Assembly (NCBI GenBank): GCA_937959145.1
Contig: CALGMC010000215.1
Location: 1-6,463, forward strand
Length of the DNA stretch: 6,463 bases
Direction of reading: 5' to 3'
DNA from: an uncultured Chlorobiales bacterium
Lineage (GTDB): Bacteria; Bacteroidota; Chlorobiia; Chlorobiales; Thermochlorobacteraceae
Of the stretch, positions 1-6,463 are shown in pieces. The position numbers were made by a program, and so were the translations under genes. The notes below the pieces were generated by a model, which did not search any database, was not told the origin of the DNA, and saw only the letters and a program-made list of their open reading frames with translations. Each line of letters starts with the position of its first letter. The first letter of the stretch is position 1.

Positions 1-384
1 GGCTTGACGGTTGTAGCCGAACGCCAAAACAAAACTGCCTTGATAAGTCGGAAATGGCATCACAAATCCGAGCGACTGAATGGCCGTGCGGCTATTGGTG
101 GCGTTTTGCGTGCTGTTGAGATAAGTGGCATTGCTGTTGAACTGATAAAAGTCAAATCCGAGATTGAACTCCATGCGCTTGATTTGACCGAGTCCTGCGG
201 GGTTGTAGAAAATCGCGCTGTAATCATTAGCGACGCCCGTGTATGCGCCGCCCATGCCGAGTGCGCGTGCGCCAATGCCAACTCCTTGCTGGCTGAAGCG
301 AATGGCGTCAAGTTCGTTTTGTGCGTGCGCCGCAACGGAAAAAAAGCAGATTGTTGAGAGGAGAAAAAACTTTGTGAGTCTCAT
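1..384 (-). CDS. OmpP1/FadL/PorV-like outer-membrane protein, N-terminal part (cut by window edge)
   Basis: The frame opens with ATG at 384 and stays open to base 1, giving 128 residues of a longer protein. Residues 1-21 form a classic Sec signal peptide (positive MRLTK, hydrophobic core, cleavage expected at AHA|Q). The mature part carries GARALGMGGAYTGVANDYSA around residues 38-57, followed by IFYNPAGLG. This Gly-rich stretch and the NPAGL motif are typical of the N-terminus of OmpP1/FadL/TodX-type and PorV/UPF0164 outer-membrane proteins. Alternating polar and hydrophobic residues afterwards fit beta strands. Members of this group are beta barrels that carry hydrophobic compounds or, for PorV, serve type IX secretion; which applies here cannot be told from the N-terminus. 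The gene lies 62 bases after the CxxCH lipoprotein gene on the same strand with no terminator between, so co-transcription is likely. No clear Shine-Dalgarno site precedes the ATG (TTTTTGAAATG). Confidence 0.82.
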   Translation of the reverse strand, partial: MRLTKFFLLSTICFFSVAAHAQNELDAIRFSQQGVGIGARALGMGGAYTGVANDYSAIFYNPAGLGQIKRMEFNLGFDFYQFNSNATYLNSTQNATNSRTAIQSLGFVMPFPTYQGSFVLAFGYNRQA

Positions 385-446
385 TTCAAAAATTGATGGG
401 ATTAAAGTCAAGATTCTTTCGTCAAGAGTTTGAAAAGCCGTTATGC

Positions 447-1127
447 TTATCGGCTTCGTCCGCCTTCGCGCTTTTCGGGTTGCGCGGGCGGGGTTTGGTT
501 ATCGCCTTGTCGGCGCGTTGGATCAGTTGTTGGACTGCTTTCGGTGGTGCGGCGTCGGTTGTTGCCGTTATCATCGTTTGAGTTTGTTGTGCGATTCGGA
601 TTTGCAGAGGACGTTGCTGGCGCGCTCGGCGCAACGGACGGTGCGGGCGCGGCGACAGTGGAGGTCGGCGTTGTTGGCGAAGAAAGCCGTAAGCGACCTG
701 ACCCGCGCCGATAACTTTGTCGACGGCGACGCTCGTCTGTAACTTCTTCATTGCCCGTAATCGGCGTGCTGTTGTAGAGCCTTGAACTGACGATGTAATT
801 ATCATACCACCAAGGGTAAAAGTAATAAAACCCAAATTCGCTCTCGGCGTAGTTGTCGTAGCCGCGCATTTCCGCACCGTTGAACGCATCAGAACGAACT
901 AAATTGATTTTATCTAAACTCGTTTTGTTTTTGACGGCTTTGCTATAGACGGTGTATTTATCGGTCAAATTCTCATGACAACTGCCACACTTGGAAAGCA
1001 CAGAAACCTGCTCCATCAAAAACTTTTTTGAATCAGGGTCTAAGACCTCGACTTCGGGGTGAGTCATTTTGGTAAAGCCACAACCTGCCGCAAGAAAAAC
1101 AAGTCCGAGAATAAGTGTGTGTTTCAT
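447..1127 (-). CDS. Putative outer-membrane lipoprotein with a single CxxCH haem-c-type motif
   Basis: A 226-residue protein not recognised as a named family. Residues 1-16 are a lipoprotein signal peptide ending in LAAGC, so Cys16 should be lipidated; the next residues (GF) are not an Asp inner-membrane retention signal. CGSCH at residues 47-51 is a CxxCH motif as used for covalent haem c attachment, and Met87 or another residue could be a distal ligand. Residues 90-111 are rich in Tyr, Phe and Trp (FYYFYPWWYDNY). From about residue 128 the chain is low-complexity (Arg, Ser, Thr, Pro, Asn) and probably disordered, ending in GGRSR. The start follows the stop of the upstream lipoprotein gene by 12 bases and lacks an obvious Shine-Dalgarno site, which fits translational coupling. 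Haem binding is inferred from five residues only; the motif could instead bind metal or form a disulfide. Coding status is supported by the lipobox and the operon-like spacing. Confidence 0.75.
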   Translation of the reverse strand: MKHTLILGLVFLAAGCGFTKMTHPEVEVLDPDSKKFLMEQVSVLSKCGSCHENLTDKYTVYSKAVKNKTSLDKINLVRSDAFNGAEMRGYDNYAESEFGFYYFYPWWYDNYIVSSRLYNSTPITGNEEVTDERRRRQSYRRGSGRLRLSSPTTPTSTVAAPAPSVAPSAPATSSANPNRTTNSNDDNGNNRRRTTESSPTTDPTRRQGDNQTPPAQPEKREGGRSR

Positions 1128-1139
1128 TGTATTGATAGG

Positions 1140-1958
1140 TTATCGTTGTCGTCGACCTGACGAGCCAGAAGAAGACGAGCCAGAAGAGCCGCTACTTCCG
1201 CGAGAGGGTGCAGAAGACGGCGAAGAGCCGCGTTGTGCAGGCGCGGAATACGACGGTGCGCGTCGTTCGCCGCTCGATTGCCGCCGAGATGGAGCGGAGT
1301 AACCGCCGTCTTTTTCTTTGGATTTTCCATCTGATTTACGCTCGACAGATCTGCCTGTGTTGGTGCGGCGGCTCGCATCGGCAGGTGTAGTGCTTGTTGT
1401 GCTTTCGCGCTGTCGGCGTGAATTAGATGGTGCTATGCCCCCGTCGCTTGAAGAGCCAGCACGCAGCGATGAAGGATAGAGCGTGTTTGTCATGCCATTG
1501 TCGCGCATGCGACCGATACCAGTTCGGCGTGTTCCAACAGGTTGAGTAGAGGCAATGCCACTGCCGCCCCAATATGGCGGGAAATAGGGATTCCAGCCCC
1601 AGCGATTCCAACCCCAACCATAATATATTGGCGCGAAGCCATACCAGCCAATCGGTGCAATGACGGGCGTATACCAAAGCGGATAATCCCAGAATGGGTC
1701 ATACCAACCCCACGCACCGCCAAAGCCGTAAATCGTCGGACGCATAAAGCGCGCATAGTAACTGTCGTAATAATTGTTAATCGTAACACTGCCGCCATTC
1801 TCAACGAGTTCTTCTACATCGACTTCACTCGGAGAAGCAATGCGCTCAATCGAGTTCGTTGTGGCAAACTGCGTATAACAGCCCGCCGTCAACATGGAAA
1901 TCATCAAGAGCAAAGATGCCAGCAGAAGCACTGAACAGAAACGCTGAATCCGCATCAT
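1140..1958 (-). CDS. Putative lipoprotein with Trp/Tyr-rich core and Ser/Arg-rich tail
   Basis: The ATG at 1958 gives 272 residues. A TTG at 1961 in the same frame would add one residue but sits only three or so bases from the GAGG core; ATG at 1958 or 1955 fits the Shine-Dalgarno site better. Residues 1-27 form a lipoprotein signal peptide with lipobox LTAGC, so Cys27 should be lipidated. A short acidic segment (EVDVEELVENGG, about 45-56) is followed by an aromatic core at about residues 62-132 containing WGWYDPFWDYPLWY and repeated GWGWN-like turns. From about 140 the protein is low-complexity, with Ser/Gly/Arg/Pro repeats that end in SSGRRQR. The function is not recognised. The aromatic core resembles cores found in many uncharacterised Bacteroidota envelope lipoproteins (recalled, not searched). 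It is the first gene of a probable three-gene envelope operon, 12 bases ahead of the CxxCH lipoprotein, which has the same lipobox / aromatic core / disordered tail plan. Confidence 0.78.
   Translation of the reverse strand: MMRIQRFCSVLLLASLLLMISMLTAGCYTQFATTNSIERIASPSEVDVEELVENGGSVTINNYYDSYYARFMRPTIYGFGGAWGWYDPFWDYPLWYTPVIAPIGWYGFAPIYYGWGWNRWGWNPYFPPYWGGSGIASTQPVGTRRTGIGRMRDNGMTNTLYPSSLRAGSSSDGGIAPSNSRRQRESTTSTTPADASRRTNTGRSVERKSDGKSKEKDGGYSAPSRRQSSGERRAPSYSAPAQRGSSPSSAPSRGSSGSSGSSSSGSSGRRQR
1159..1187 (-). repeat. Short tandem repeat coding for a Ser-rich tail
   Basis: The 14-base string GACGAGCCAGAAGA (plus strand) occurs at 1159-1172 and again at 1174-1187, a period of 15 bases or five codons. 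It lies within the C-terminal coding region of the Trp/Tyr-rich lipoprotein and encodes Ser/Gly-rich sequence. It is in frame, so copy-number change would alter tail length without breaking the gene. Confidence 0.7.
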
Positions 1959-1960
1959 CA

Positions 1961-1968
1961 ATCACCTC
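1961..1968 (-). promoter_or_regulatory. Shine-Dalgarno site that sets the lipoprotein start
   Basis: On the minus strand the sequence is GAGGTGAT, an eight-base match to the anti-Shine-Dalgarno complement. It ends two bases before the ATG at 1958, and the GAGG core is six bases from that ATG and nine from the next ATG at 1955. This spacing argues against the TTG at 1961 as start. Confidence 0.7.
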
Positions 1969-1985
1969 GCTTAACTTTAAGTTGG

Positions 1986-2014
1986 AATAAAATTCAGAAA
2001 AAAAACGCTTTCAA
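1986..2014 (-). promoter_or_regulatory. Weak sigma-70-like promoter candidate for the envelope operon
   Basis: On the minus strand TTGAAA (2014-2009, five of six to TTGACA) is followed after 17 bases by TTTATT (1991-1986, four of six to TATAAT). Transcription would start near 1979, about 20 bases before the ATG at 1958, leaving just enough room for the Shine-Dalgarno site. The -35 element overlaps the hairpin at 2006-2022, so the two interpretations compete. The region is AT-rich and chance matches are common. Confidence 0.2.
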
Positions 2015-2022
2015 AAAGCCGT
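1998..2022 (-). terminator. Terminator-like hairpin with T8 in the upstream region of the lipoprotein operon
   Basis: On the minus strand CGGCTTT (2021-2015), loop TTG, AAAGCG (2011-2006) form a six-pair stem with one bulged G, followed directly by eight T (2005-1998). The stem is short, so it would be a weak terminator. It lies 40 bases upstream of the lipoprotein ATG, where it could end a transcript coming from the hsp20 side or attenuate a leader. It may also be chance in AT-rich DNA. Confidence 0.3.
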
Positions 2023-2236
2023 CAAGTTTTCCCCGCACCTATTCCTGAAAACAAAATTACCTCTTCCTTTAACGCATAACGAGCGAAAGAGGTTTTAATA
2101 TACTCAATCTTGAAATGACAATTTTTCAGAGCCTTCTGACGCAGGCAGGATAGACTTGCTTCTTTAGCCTGACTGACTTCGGAATAAGTTTCTCAACATC
2201 AACGATATGGCAGGTTAAAACGAGCAAGACGAGCAT

Positions 2237-2252
2237 TGGCACGGGAGTTGAT
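2237..2252 (+). promoter_or_regulatory. Sigma-54-like -24/-12 element upstream of hsp20
   Basis: TGGCACGGGAGTTGAT compares with the consensus TGGCACG-N4-TTGCW. The -24 GG (2238-2239) and the -12 position (2250-2251) have the correct 10-base spacing, but the key -12 GC is GA here, which usually weakens sigma-54 binding strongly. If used, transcription would start near 2263, about 58 bases before the hsp20 ATG. No better sigma-70 promoter was found for hsp20, which is the main reason to keep it. Confidence 0.22.
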
Positions 2253-2306
2253 TCAAGAAGAGGTGAAAACAAGTTCAAAAGTAACTTTAACTAAATCAAA
2301 CGAAAT

Positions 2307-2312
2307 AGGAGG
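2307..2312 (+). promoter_or_regulatory. Strong Shine-Dalgarno site of hsp20
   Basis: AGGAGG lies eight bases before the ATG at 2321 and fixes the start of hsp20. It is the strongest ribosome-binding site in the window and contrasts with dnaK, whose ATG has none. Confidence 0.9.
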
Positions 2313-2320
2313 AACTAACA

Positions 2321-2746
2321 ATGTTAGTCAAGTTCAATCAAAATCCGTTTGCCGCTATCGACCGTGTCTTTGACGATGTATTCCGTGATACAATGCCCGT
2401 CTTCAACACAGCGTTTAATCCAAATGCGATGCGCGTCGATATCTCCGAAGATGAAAAGAATATCTACATTGAAGCCGAACTTGCAGGCTTGAAGAAGGAA
2501 GATGTGAAAATCAGCATTGAAGATAATGTGCTGACCATTCGTGGCGAACGCAAACAAGAAACCGAAGAAAAGAAAAAGAACTATCATCGTGTAGAACGCG
2601 TCTATGGCAGCTTCTCGCGTGCCTTCACACTCGGCGAAAACATCGACAAGGATAACATCGAAGCCAAGTATGAAGATGGTGTGCTGCACCTGACGCTTCC
2701 CAAAGTCGAGCCGGTGAAAAATGTCAAAGAAATTGCCTTGAAGTAA
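2321..2746 (+). CDS. hsp20: Small heat-shock protein, Hsp20/alpha-crystallin family
   Basis: A 141-residue cytoplasmic holdase chaperone: proteins of this family bind partly unfolded clients without ATP and pass them to DnaK. The N-terminal arm (1-36, FAAIDRVFDDVF) resembles the usual amphipathic start. The alpha-crystallin domain spans about residues 37-128. It contains IYIEAELAGLKKEDVKISIE (48-67), VLTIRGER (70-77), YGSFSRAFTL (95-104) and the family hallmark AKYEDGVLHLTLPK (115-128). The C-terminal extension ends in EIALK, whose I-A-L can serve as the I-x-I/V-type motif that links subunits in the oligomer. Length is normal for bacterial Hsp20. The gene has a strong Shine-Dalgarno site and its own intrinsic terminator, so it is probably transcribed alone although dnaK follows on the same strand. 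No CIRCE element precedes it. Confidence 0.96.
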   Translation: MLVKFNQNPFAAIDRVFDDVFRDTMPVFNTAFNPNAMRVDISEDEKNIYIEAELAGLKKEDVKISIEDNVLTIRGERKQETEEKKKNYHRVERVYGSFSRAFTLGENIDKDNIEAKYEDGVLHLTLPKVEPVKNVKEIALK

Positions 2747-2776
2747 TGCAGTGCAGTGTTTTGGCAAAGTGAAAGA

Positions 2777-2810
2777 GAAGCTCGAGTGTTAGGCTCGGGC
2801 TTCCTTTATT
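2777..2810 (+). terminator. Intrinsic terminator of hsp20
   Basis: GAAGCTCGAG (2777-2786) pairs with CTCGGGCTTC (2794-2803): ten pairs with one T-G wobble, a seven-base loop, then CTTTATT. It begins 30 bases after the hsp20 stop. The wobble is a pair only in plus-strand RNA, which fixes the orientation. The T tract is interrupted, so some read-through toward dnaK is possible. Confidence 0.78.
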
Positions 2811-2902
2811 GAAAGTGGCGGATGTTCTGAAAGCAAAATTGAAATTTAATATCGTTAAAATTCTGAACTTAATGATTTTTTTTGCTGAAATAGCGTGTTT
2901 GG

Positions 2903-2984
2903 GAACAAAACAAAGGGCGAAAGCATTATTACAGCCAGTTCATAGTTATTCTCCTTTTTCAATGGCGCTTTCGCAGTTTTGTTC
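2903..2984 (+). promoter_or_regulatory. Candidate anti-terminator pairing in the dnaK leader
   Basis: GAACAAAAC (2903-2911) is complementary to GTTTTGTTC (2976-2984), and GCGAAAGC (2917-2924) to GCTTTCGC (2967-2974). ATT (2925-2927) can add three pairs with AAT (2961-2963). That makes about 20 pairs with bulges of five against one and zero against three bases. The right arm includes most of the left arm of the terminator at 2964-3010, so the two folds exclude each other. No known riboswitch or T-box motif was recognised in the leader. Confidence 0.45.
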
Positions 2985-3010
2985 ATTTTTCTGCGAGAGC
3001 GTCTTTTTTT
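2964..3010 (+). terminator. Strong intrinsic terminator inside the dnaK upstream region
   Basis: GGCGCTTTCGCAG (2964-2976) pairs with CTGCGAGAGCGTC (2991-3003): 13 pairs with two G-T wobbles, a 14-base loop, and seven T directly after the stem (3004-3010). Both wobbles become A-C mismatches on the opposite strand, so the structure is made for plus-strand RNA. hsp20 already has a terminator 160 bases upstream, so this one either backs it up or acts on a leader transcript heading for dnaK. Confidence 0.75.
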
Positions 3011-3080
3011 ATTTCTCTTTTACTATTTGCCGCACCGCTATCGTCCTCGCAACTCCGACAATCACGCTTACCAGCGCATC

Positions 3081-3113
3081 AAAAATTCAGGTTGATAAAA
3101 ATTCAGGGTTGAT
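3081..3113 (+). repeat. Tandem 16/17-base direct repeat upstream of dnaK
   Basis: AAAAATTCAGGTTGAT (3081-3096) is followed with no gap by AAAAATTCAGGGTTGAT (3097-3113), which differs only by one extra G. It could be a recent slippage duplication or a pair of protein-binding sites. The TTGAT at the end of each unit resembles a -35 element, but no matching -10 lies 16-18 bases further on. Confidence 0.8.
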
Positions 3114-3116
3114 TAA

Positions 3117-5108
<1,992 letters not shown>

Positions 5109-5140
5109 GCTTACTGCTAGAAACGTATTGCAAGAAAAGC

Positions 5141-5171
5141 AAAAGGCGATTCGTAACGAGTCGCCTTTTTT
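5141..5171 (+). terminator. Terminator between convergent dnaK and MFS genes, probably bidirectional
   Basis: AAAAGGCGATTCG (5141-5153) and CGAGTCGCCTTTT (5157-5169) form a 13-pair stem with one T-G wobble and a TAA loop, followed by T to 5171. It begins 32 bases after the dnaK stop. Read on the minus strand, the hairpin has one mismatch and its right arm ends in CGCCTTTTGCTTTTC, so it can also end the convergent transporter transcript, which stops at 5197. Confidence 0.85.
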
Positions 5172-5196
5172 GTTTCGAGTCCGTCAGAAGCATATT

Positions 5197-6463
5197 TCAA
5201 TTCACTTTCAAGCCAAGCGATTTCAGAATCGGCATATCAGGACGCAATTTCCAAAACACTGCAAGGCTCACAATCCGAAGCACAAACGAGATGAGAAAAA
5301 TCCAATGATTTCCAGTCAAGACAGTTACGGGCGTCGGCACGGAAACATGCTGAAAAAAATCGGCAAGTTGTCCGCCAATCAACCCTGAAACGAAAAAGCC
5401 AATGCCGCTTGAAATGCCAACCCACGCGAAGTAATAGGCACGCCCTTTCGGCTTGCTATCGGTGAATTGAATGTTCATAGAGGCAAGTTCGAAGCCTGTC
5501 CATGCTACGGCACTGTTGAGCGCATCGAGCCAAACAGGAACTAAGTTATCAGGCGTTGCAAAGAGCCAAAGAATCGGATTGAGCGTAATCAAGACGCCGC
5601 AAATTTTAAGCGTGGTGCTCGAGCCAAACCGCTGTGTGAATTTGCCCCAAAACGGGTTAAGCGCAACGCGCCCAATCGTTACAATGATGTTGAAGAGCGC
5701 GATTTGCGTGAAGGACATCTGCAAAACGTTAATCATTTGCACCGTGAAAAAGACTAATGCCACGCCTTGCGCAATCGCCCAGAGCAAATTGAAAATAATG
5801 ACAGGACGAAAATGCGCGTCGTTCAAGGGAAGCCAGACATCGCGCTGAAAATTGCGGTCGGGCGCGGGGTGAAATGGCGGCTCATATTGCGTTTGAAACA
5901 GAATAATCGTAATCAATCCGCACAATGAGGCAATGACGAGCATGACGAGATAGCCATCGGCTTCATTGCCGAATGATTTGAAGAGATCGAGCATGTAGCC
6001 GATGGTGTAAGTGGTGGCTACATTCATCACTGCCATGATGGAGAGTCGAAAGCCGAAGTATTTGCCACGCAAGCGATTCGGAATTAAGTCAGTCGCCCAC
6101 GACATCCAGCCCATGCCAAGCATCGTTTCAAAAATTTTAGCAACAAGCGTAACACCAGTAAAGACAAGCAGAATCATGCCCGCGTCGTCATGCCAAATCG
6201 TTCCTACAACCACGACAAGCAACCAAATCAGACGTGCGCCGATAGCGGTCAGAACTGAAAAGCGTTTACGATTGCCGTAATGCTCGACGAGATACGCGCC
6301 CAAAAGTTGAAAAACTCGAACTAAAAACGGAATACCGCCGATAAAAGCGATTACAGGATTTGAGGCGGCGAGAATGACAGCAAACGCCGCAAGGTAAGTC
6401 GTATCGGTAATGACGATATAAGGATTAGCGAAAATGCCTTCCCACGTGCAAACGATGATTCCT
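5197..6463 (-). CDS. Major facilitator superfamily (MFS) transporter, N-terminus cut by window edge
   Basis: The frame is open from the right edge to the TGA at 5197-5199, about 421 residues. The first in-frame start-like codon (TTG at 6303) is not the real start: the 53 codons before it encode convincing protein (TYLAAFAVILAASNPVIAFI and neighbours) that continues the membrane domain. About ten or eleven hydrophobic helices can be seen. LGAYLVEHYGNRKRF resembles the MFS motif A between helices 2 and 3, and RLRGKYFGFRLS fits the cytoplasmic end of a later helix. A central hydrophilic loop (about YEPPFHPAPDRNFQRDVW) divides two six-helix halves. The protein should be an inner-membrane secondary transporter; the substrate cannot be told. 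Probably only a short N-terminal stretch is missing. It is convergent with dnaK and shares the terminator at 5141-5171, so it is unlikely to belong to the chaperone unit. Confidence 0.88.
   Translation of the reverse strand, partial: GIIVCTWEGIFANPYIVITDTTYLAAFAVILAASNPVIAFIGGIPFLVRVFQLLGAYLVEHYGNRKRFSVLTAIGARLIWLLVVVVGTIWHDDAGMILLVFTGVTLVAKIFETMLGMGWMSWATDLIPNRLRGKYFGFRLSIMAVMNVATTYTIGYMLDLFKSFGNEADGYLVMLVIASLCGLITIILFQTQYEPPFHPAPDRNFQRDVWLPLNDAHFRPVIIFNLLWAIAQGVALVFFTVQMINVLQMSFTQIALFNIIVTIGRVALNPFWGKFTQRFGSSTTLKICGVLITLNPILWLFATPDNLVPVWLDALNSAVAWTGFELASMNIQFTDSKPKGRAYYFAWVGISSGIGFFVSGLIGGQLADFFQHVSVPTPVTVLTGNHWIFLISFVLRIVSLAVFWKLRPDMPILKSLGLKVN

Larger units (their letters stand above)
1962..2320. 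other. Divergent intergenic region between the envelope operon and hsp20
   Basis: About 360 bases without a convincing gene. It must hold the promoters for the minus-strand lipoprotein operon and for hsp20. Seen in it: a hairpin followed by eight T on the minus strand (1998-2022), a weak minus promoter candidate overlapping that hairpin, a 7-base inverted repeat ACCTCTT/AAGAGGT (2059-2065 and 2087-2093) followed by TTT on the plus strand, a small inverted repeat TGAAA/TTTCA (2111-2128), the direct repeat ACGAGCA (2220-2226 and 2229-2235), and a sigma-54-like box (2237-2252). No CIRCE operator and no CCCCAT-type heat-shock -10 element were found. Confidence 0.6.

Noticed and set aside
383..430. 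Promoter built on the two TTGAC copies upstream of the OmpP1-like gene
   Set aside because: The expected -10 positions read ATCCCA and TGAAAT; the second overlaps the start codon, so read-through from the upstream lipoprotein genes is the simpler explanation.
422..889. Alternative minus-strand frame and several plus-strand frames over the lipoprotein tails
   Set aside because: They overlap the lipobox-containing genes, lack ribosome-binding sites and recognisable motifs, and are explained by the low-complexity, GC-rich tails.
2109..2138. CTTGAAA as a sigma-32 -35 element for hsp20
   Set aside because: No CCCCAT-type -10 element follows at 11-15 bases, and the site lies more than 200 bases before the gene.
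2180..2320. Open frame with KRARRALARELIQEEV-like translation before hsp20
   Set aside because: It has no start codon with a ribosome-binding site and runs out of frame into the hsp20 Shine-Dalgarno region, with no sign of a known protein.
2784..2792. CIRCE-like half site GAGTGTTAG
   Set aside because: It matches seven of nine bases of the CIRCE right half, but there is no left half (TTAGCACTC) nine bases upstream, and the bases are part of the hsp20 terminator stem and loop.

Overview
The window looks like a chromosomal segment from a Gram-negative bacterium of the Bacteroidota/Chlorobiota (FCB) group. The clues are an OmpP1/FadL/PorV-like outer-membrane protein, two lipobox proteins with tyrosine/tryptophan-rich cores, and a DnaK that reads like those of green-sulfur-bacterium relatives. 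This placement rests on recalled family resemblance, not on a search. No mobile element, tRNA, rRNA or CRISPR array was seen.

Left part (1-1958, minus strand): three co-directional cell-envelope genes in the order of transcription. They are a 272-residue lipoprotein with a W/Y-rich core and a Ser/Arg-rich tail (1140-1958), a 226-residue lipoprotein carrying one CxxCH haem-type motif (447-1127), and the start of an OmpP1/FadL-like beta-barrel protein that runs off the left edge (1-384). The gaps are 12 and 62 bases with no terminator between them, so they probably form one operon for exported or outer-membrane proteins.

Middle (1959-5171): a divergent intergenic region of about 360 bases, then a small heat-shock protein gene (hsp20, 2321-2746, plus strand) with a strong Shine-Dalgarno site and its own intrinsic terminator, then dnaK (3219-5108, plus strand) with its own terminator. 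Hsp20 holds unfolding clients and DnaK refolds them, so the pair is a functional chaperone module. The terminator between them suggests separate transcription units. No grpE, dnaJ or hrcA gene and no CIRCE operator is visible here.

The roughly 410 bases between the hsp20 terminator and the dnaK start are the most unusual part. They hold a strong intrinsic terminator (2964-3010) whose left arm can instead pair with an upstream segment (2903-2927), which is the layout of a transcription attenuator. Further down are a 16/17-base tandem repeat, a perfect 7-3-7 inverted repeat, and a perfect 13-base tandem repeat in which each copy contains TTATTCACA, a match to the DnaA-box consensus TTATNCACA.

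Right part (5197-6463, minus strand): a major facilitator superfamily membrane protein, convergent with dnaK and open at the right edge. Its reading frame continues 53 codons upstream of the first possible start codon at 6303, up to the window edge.
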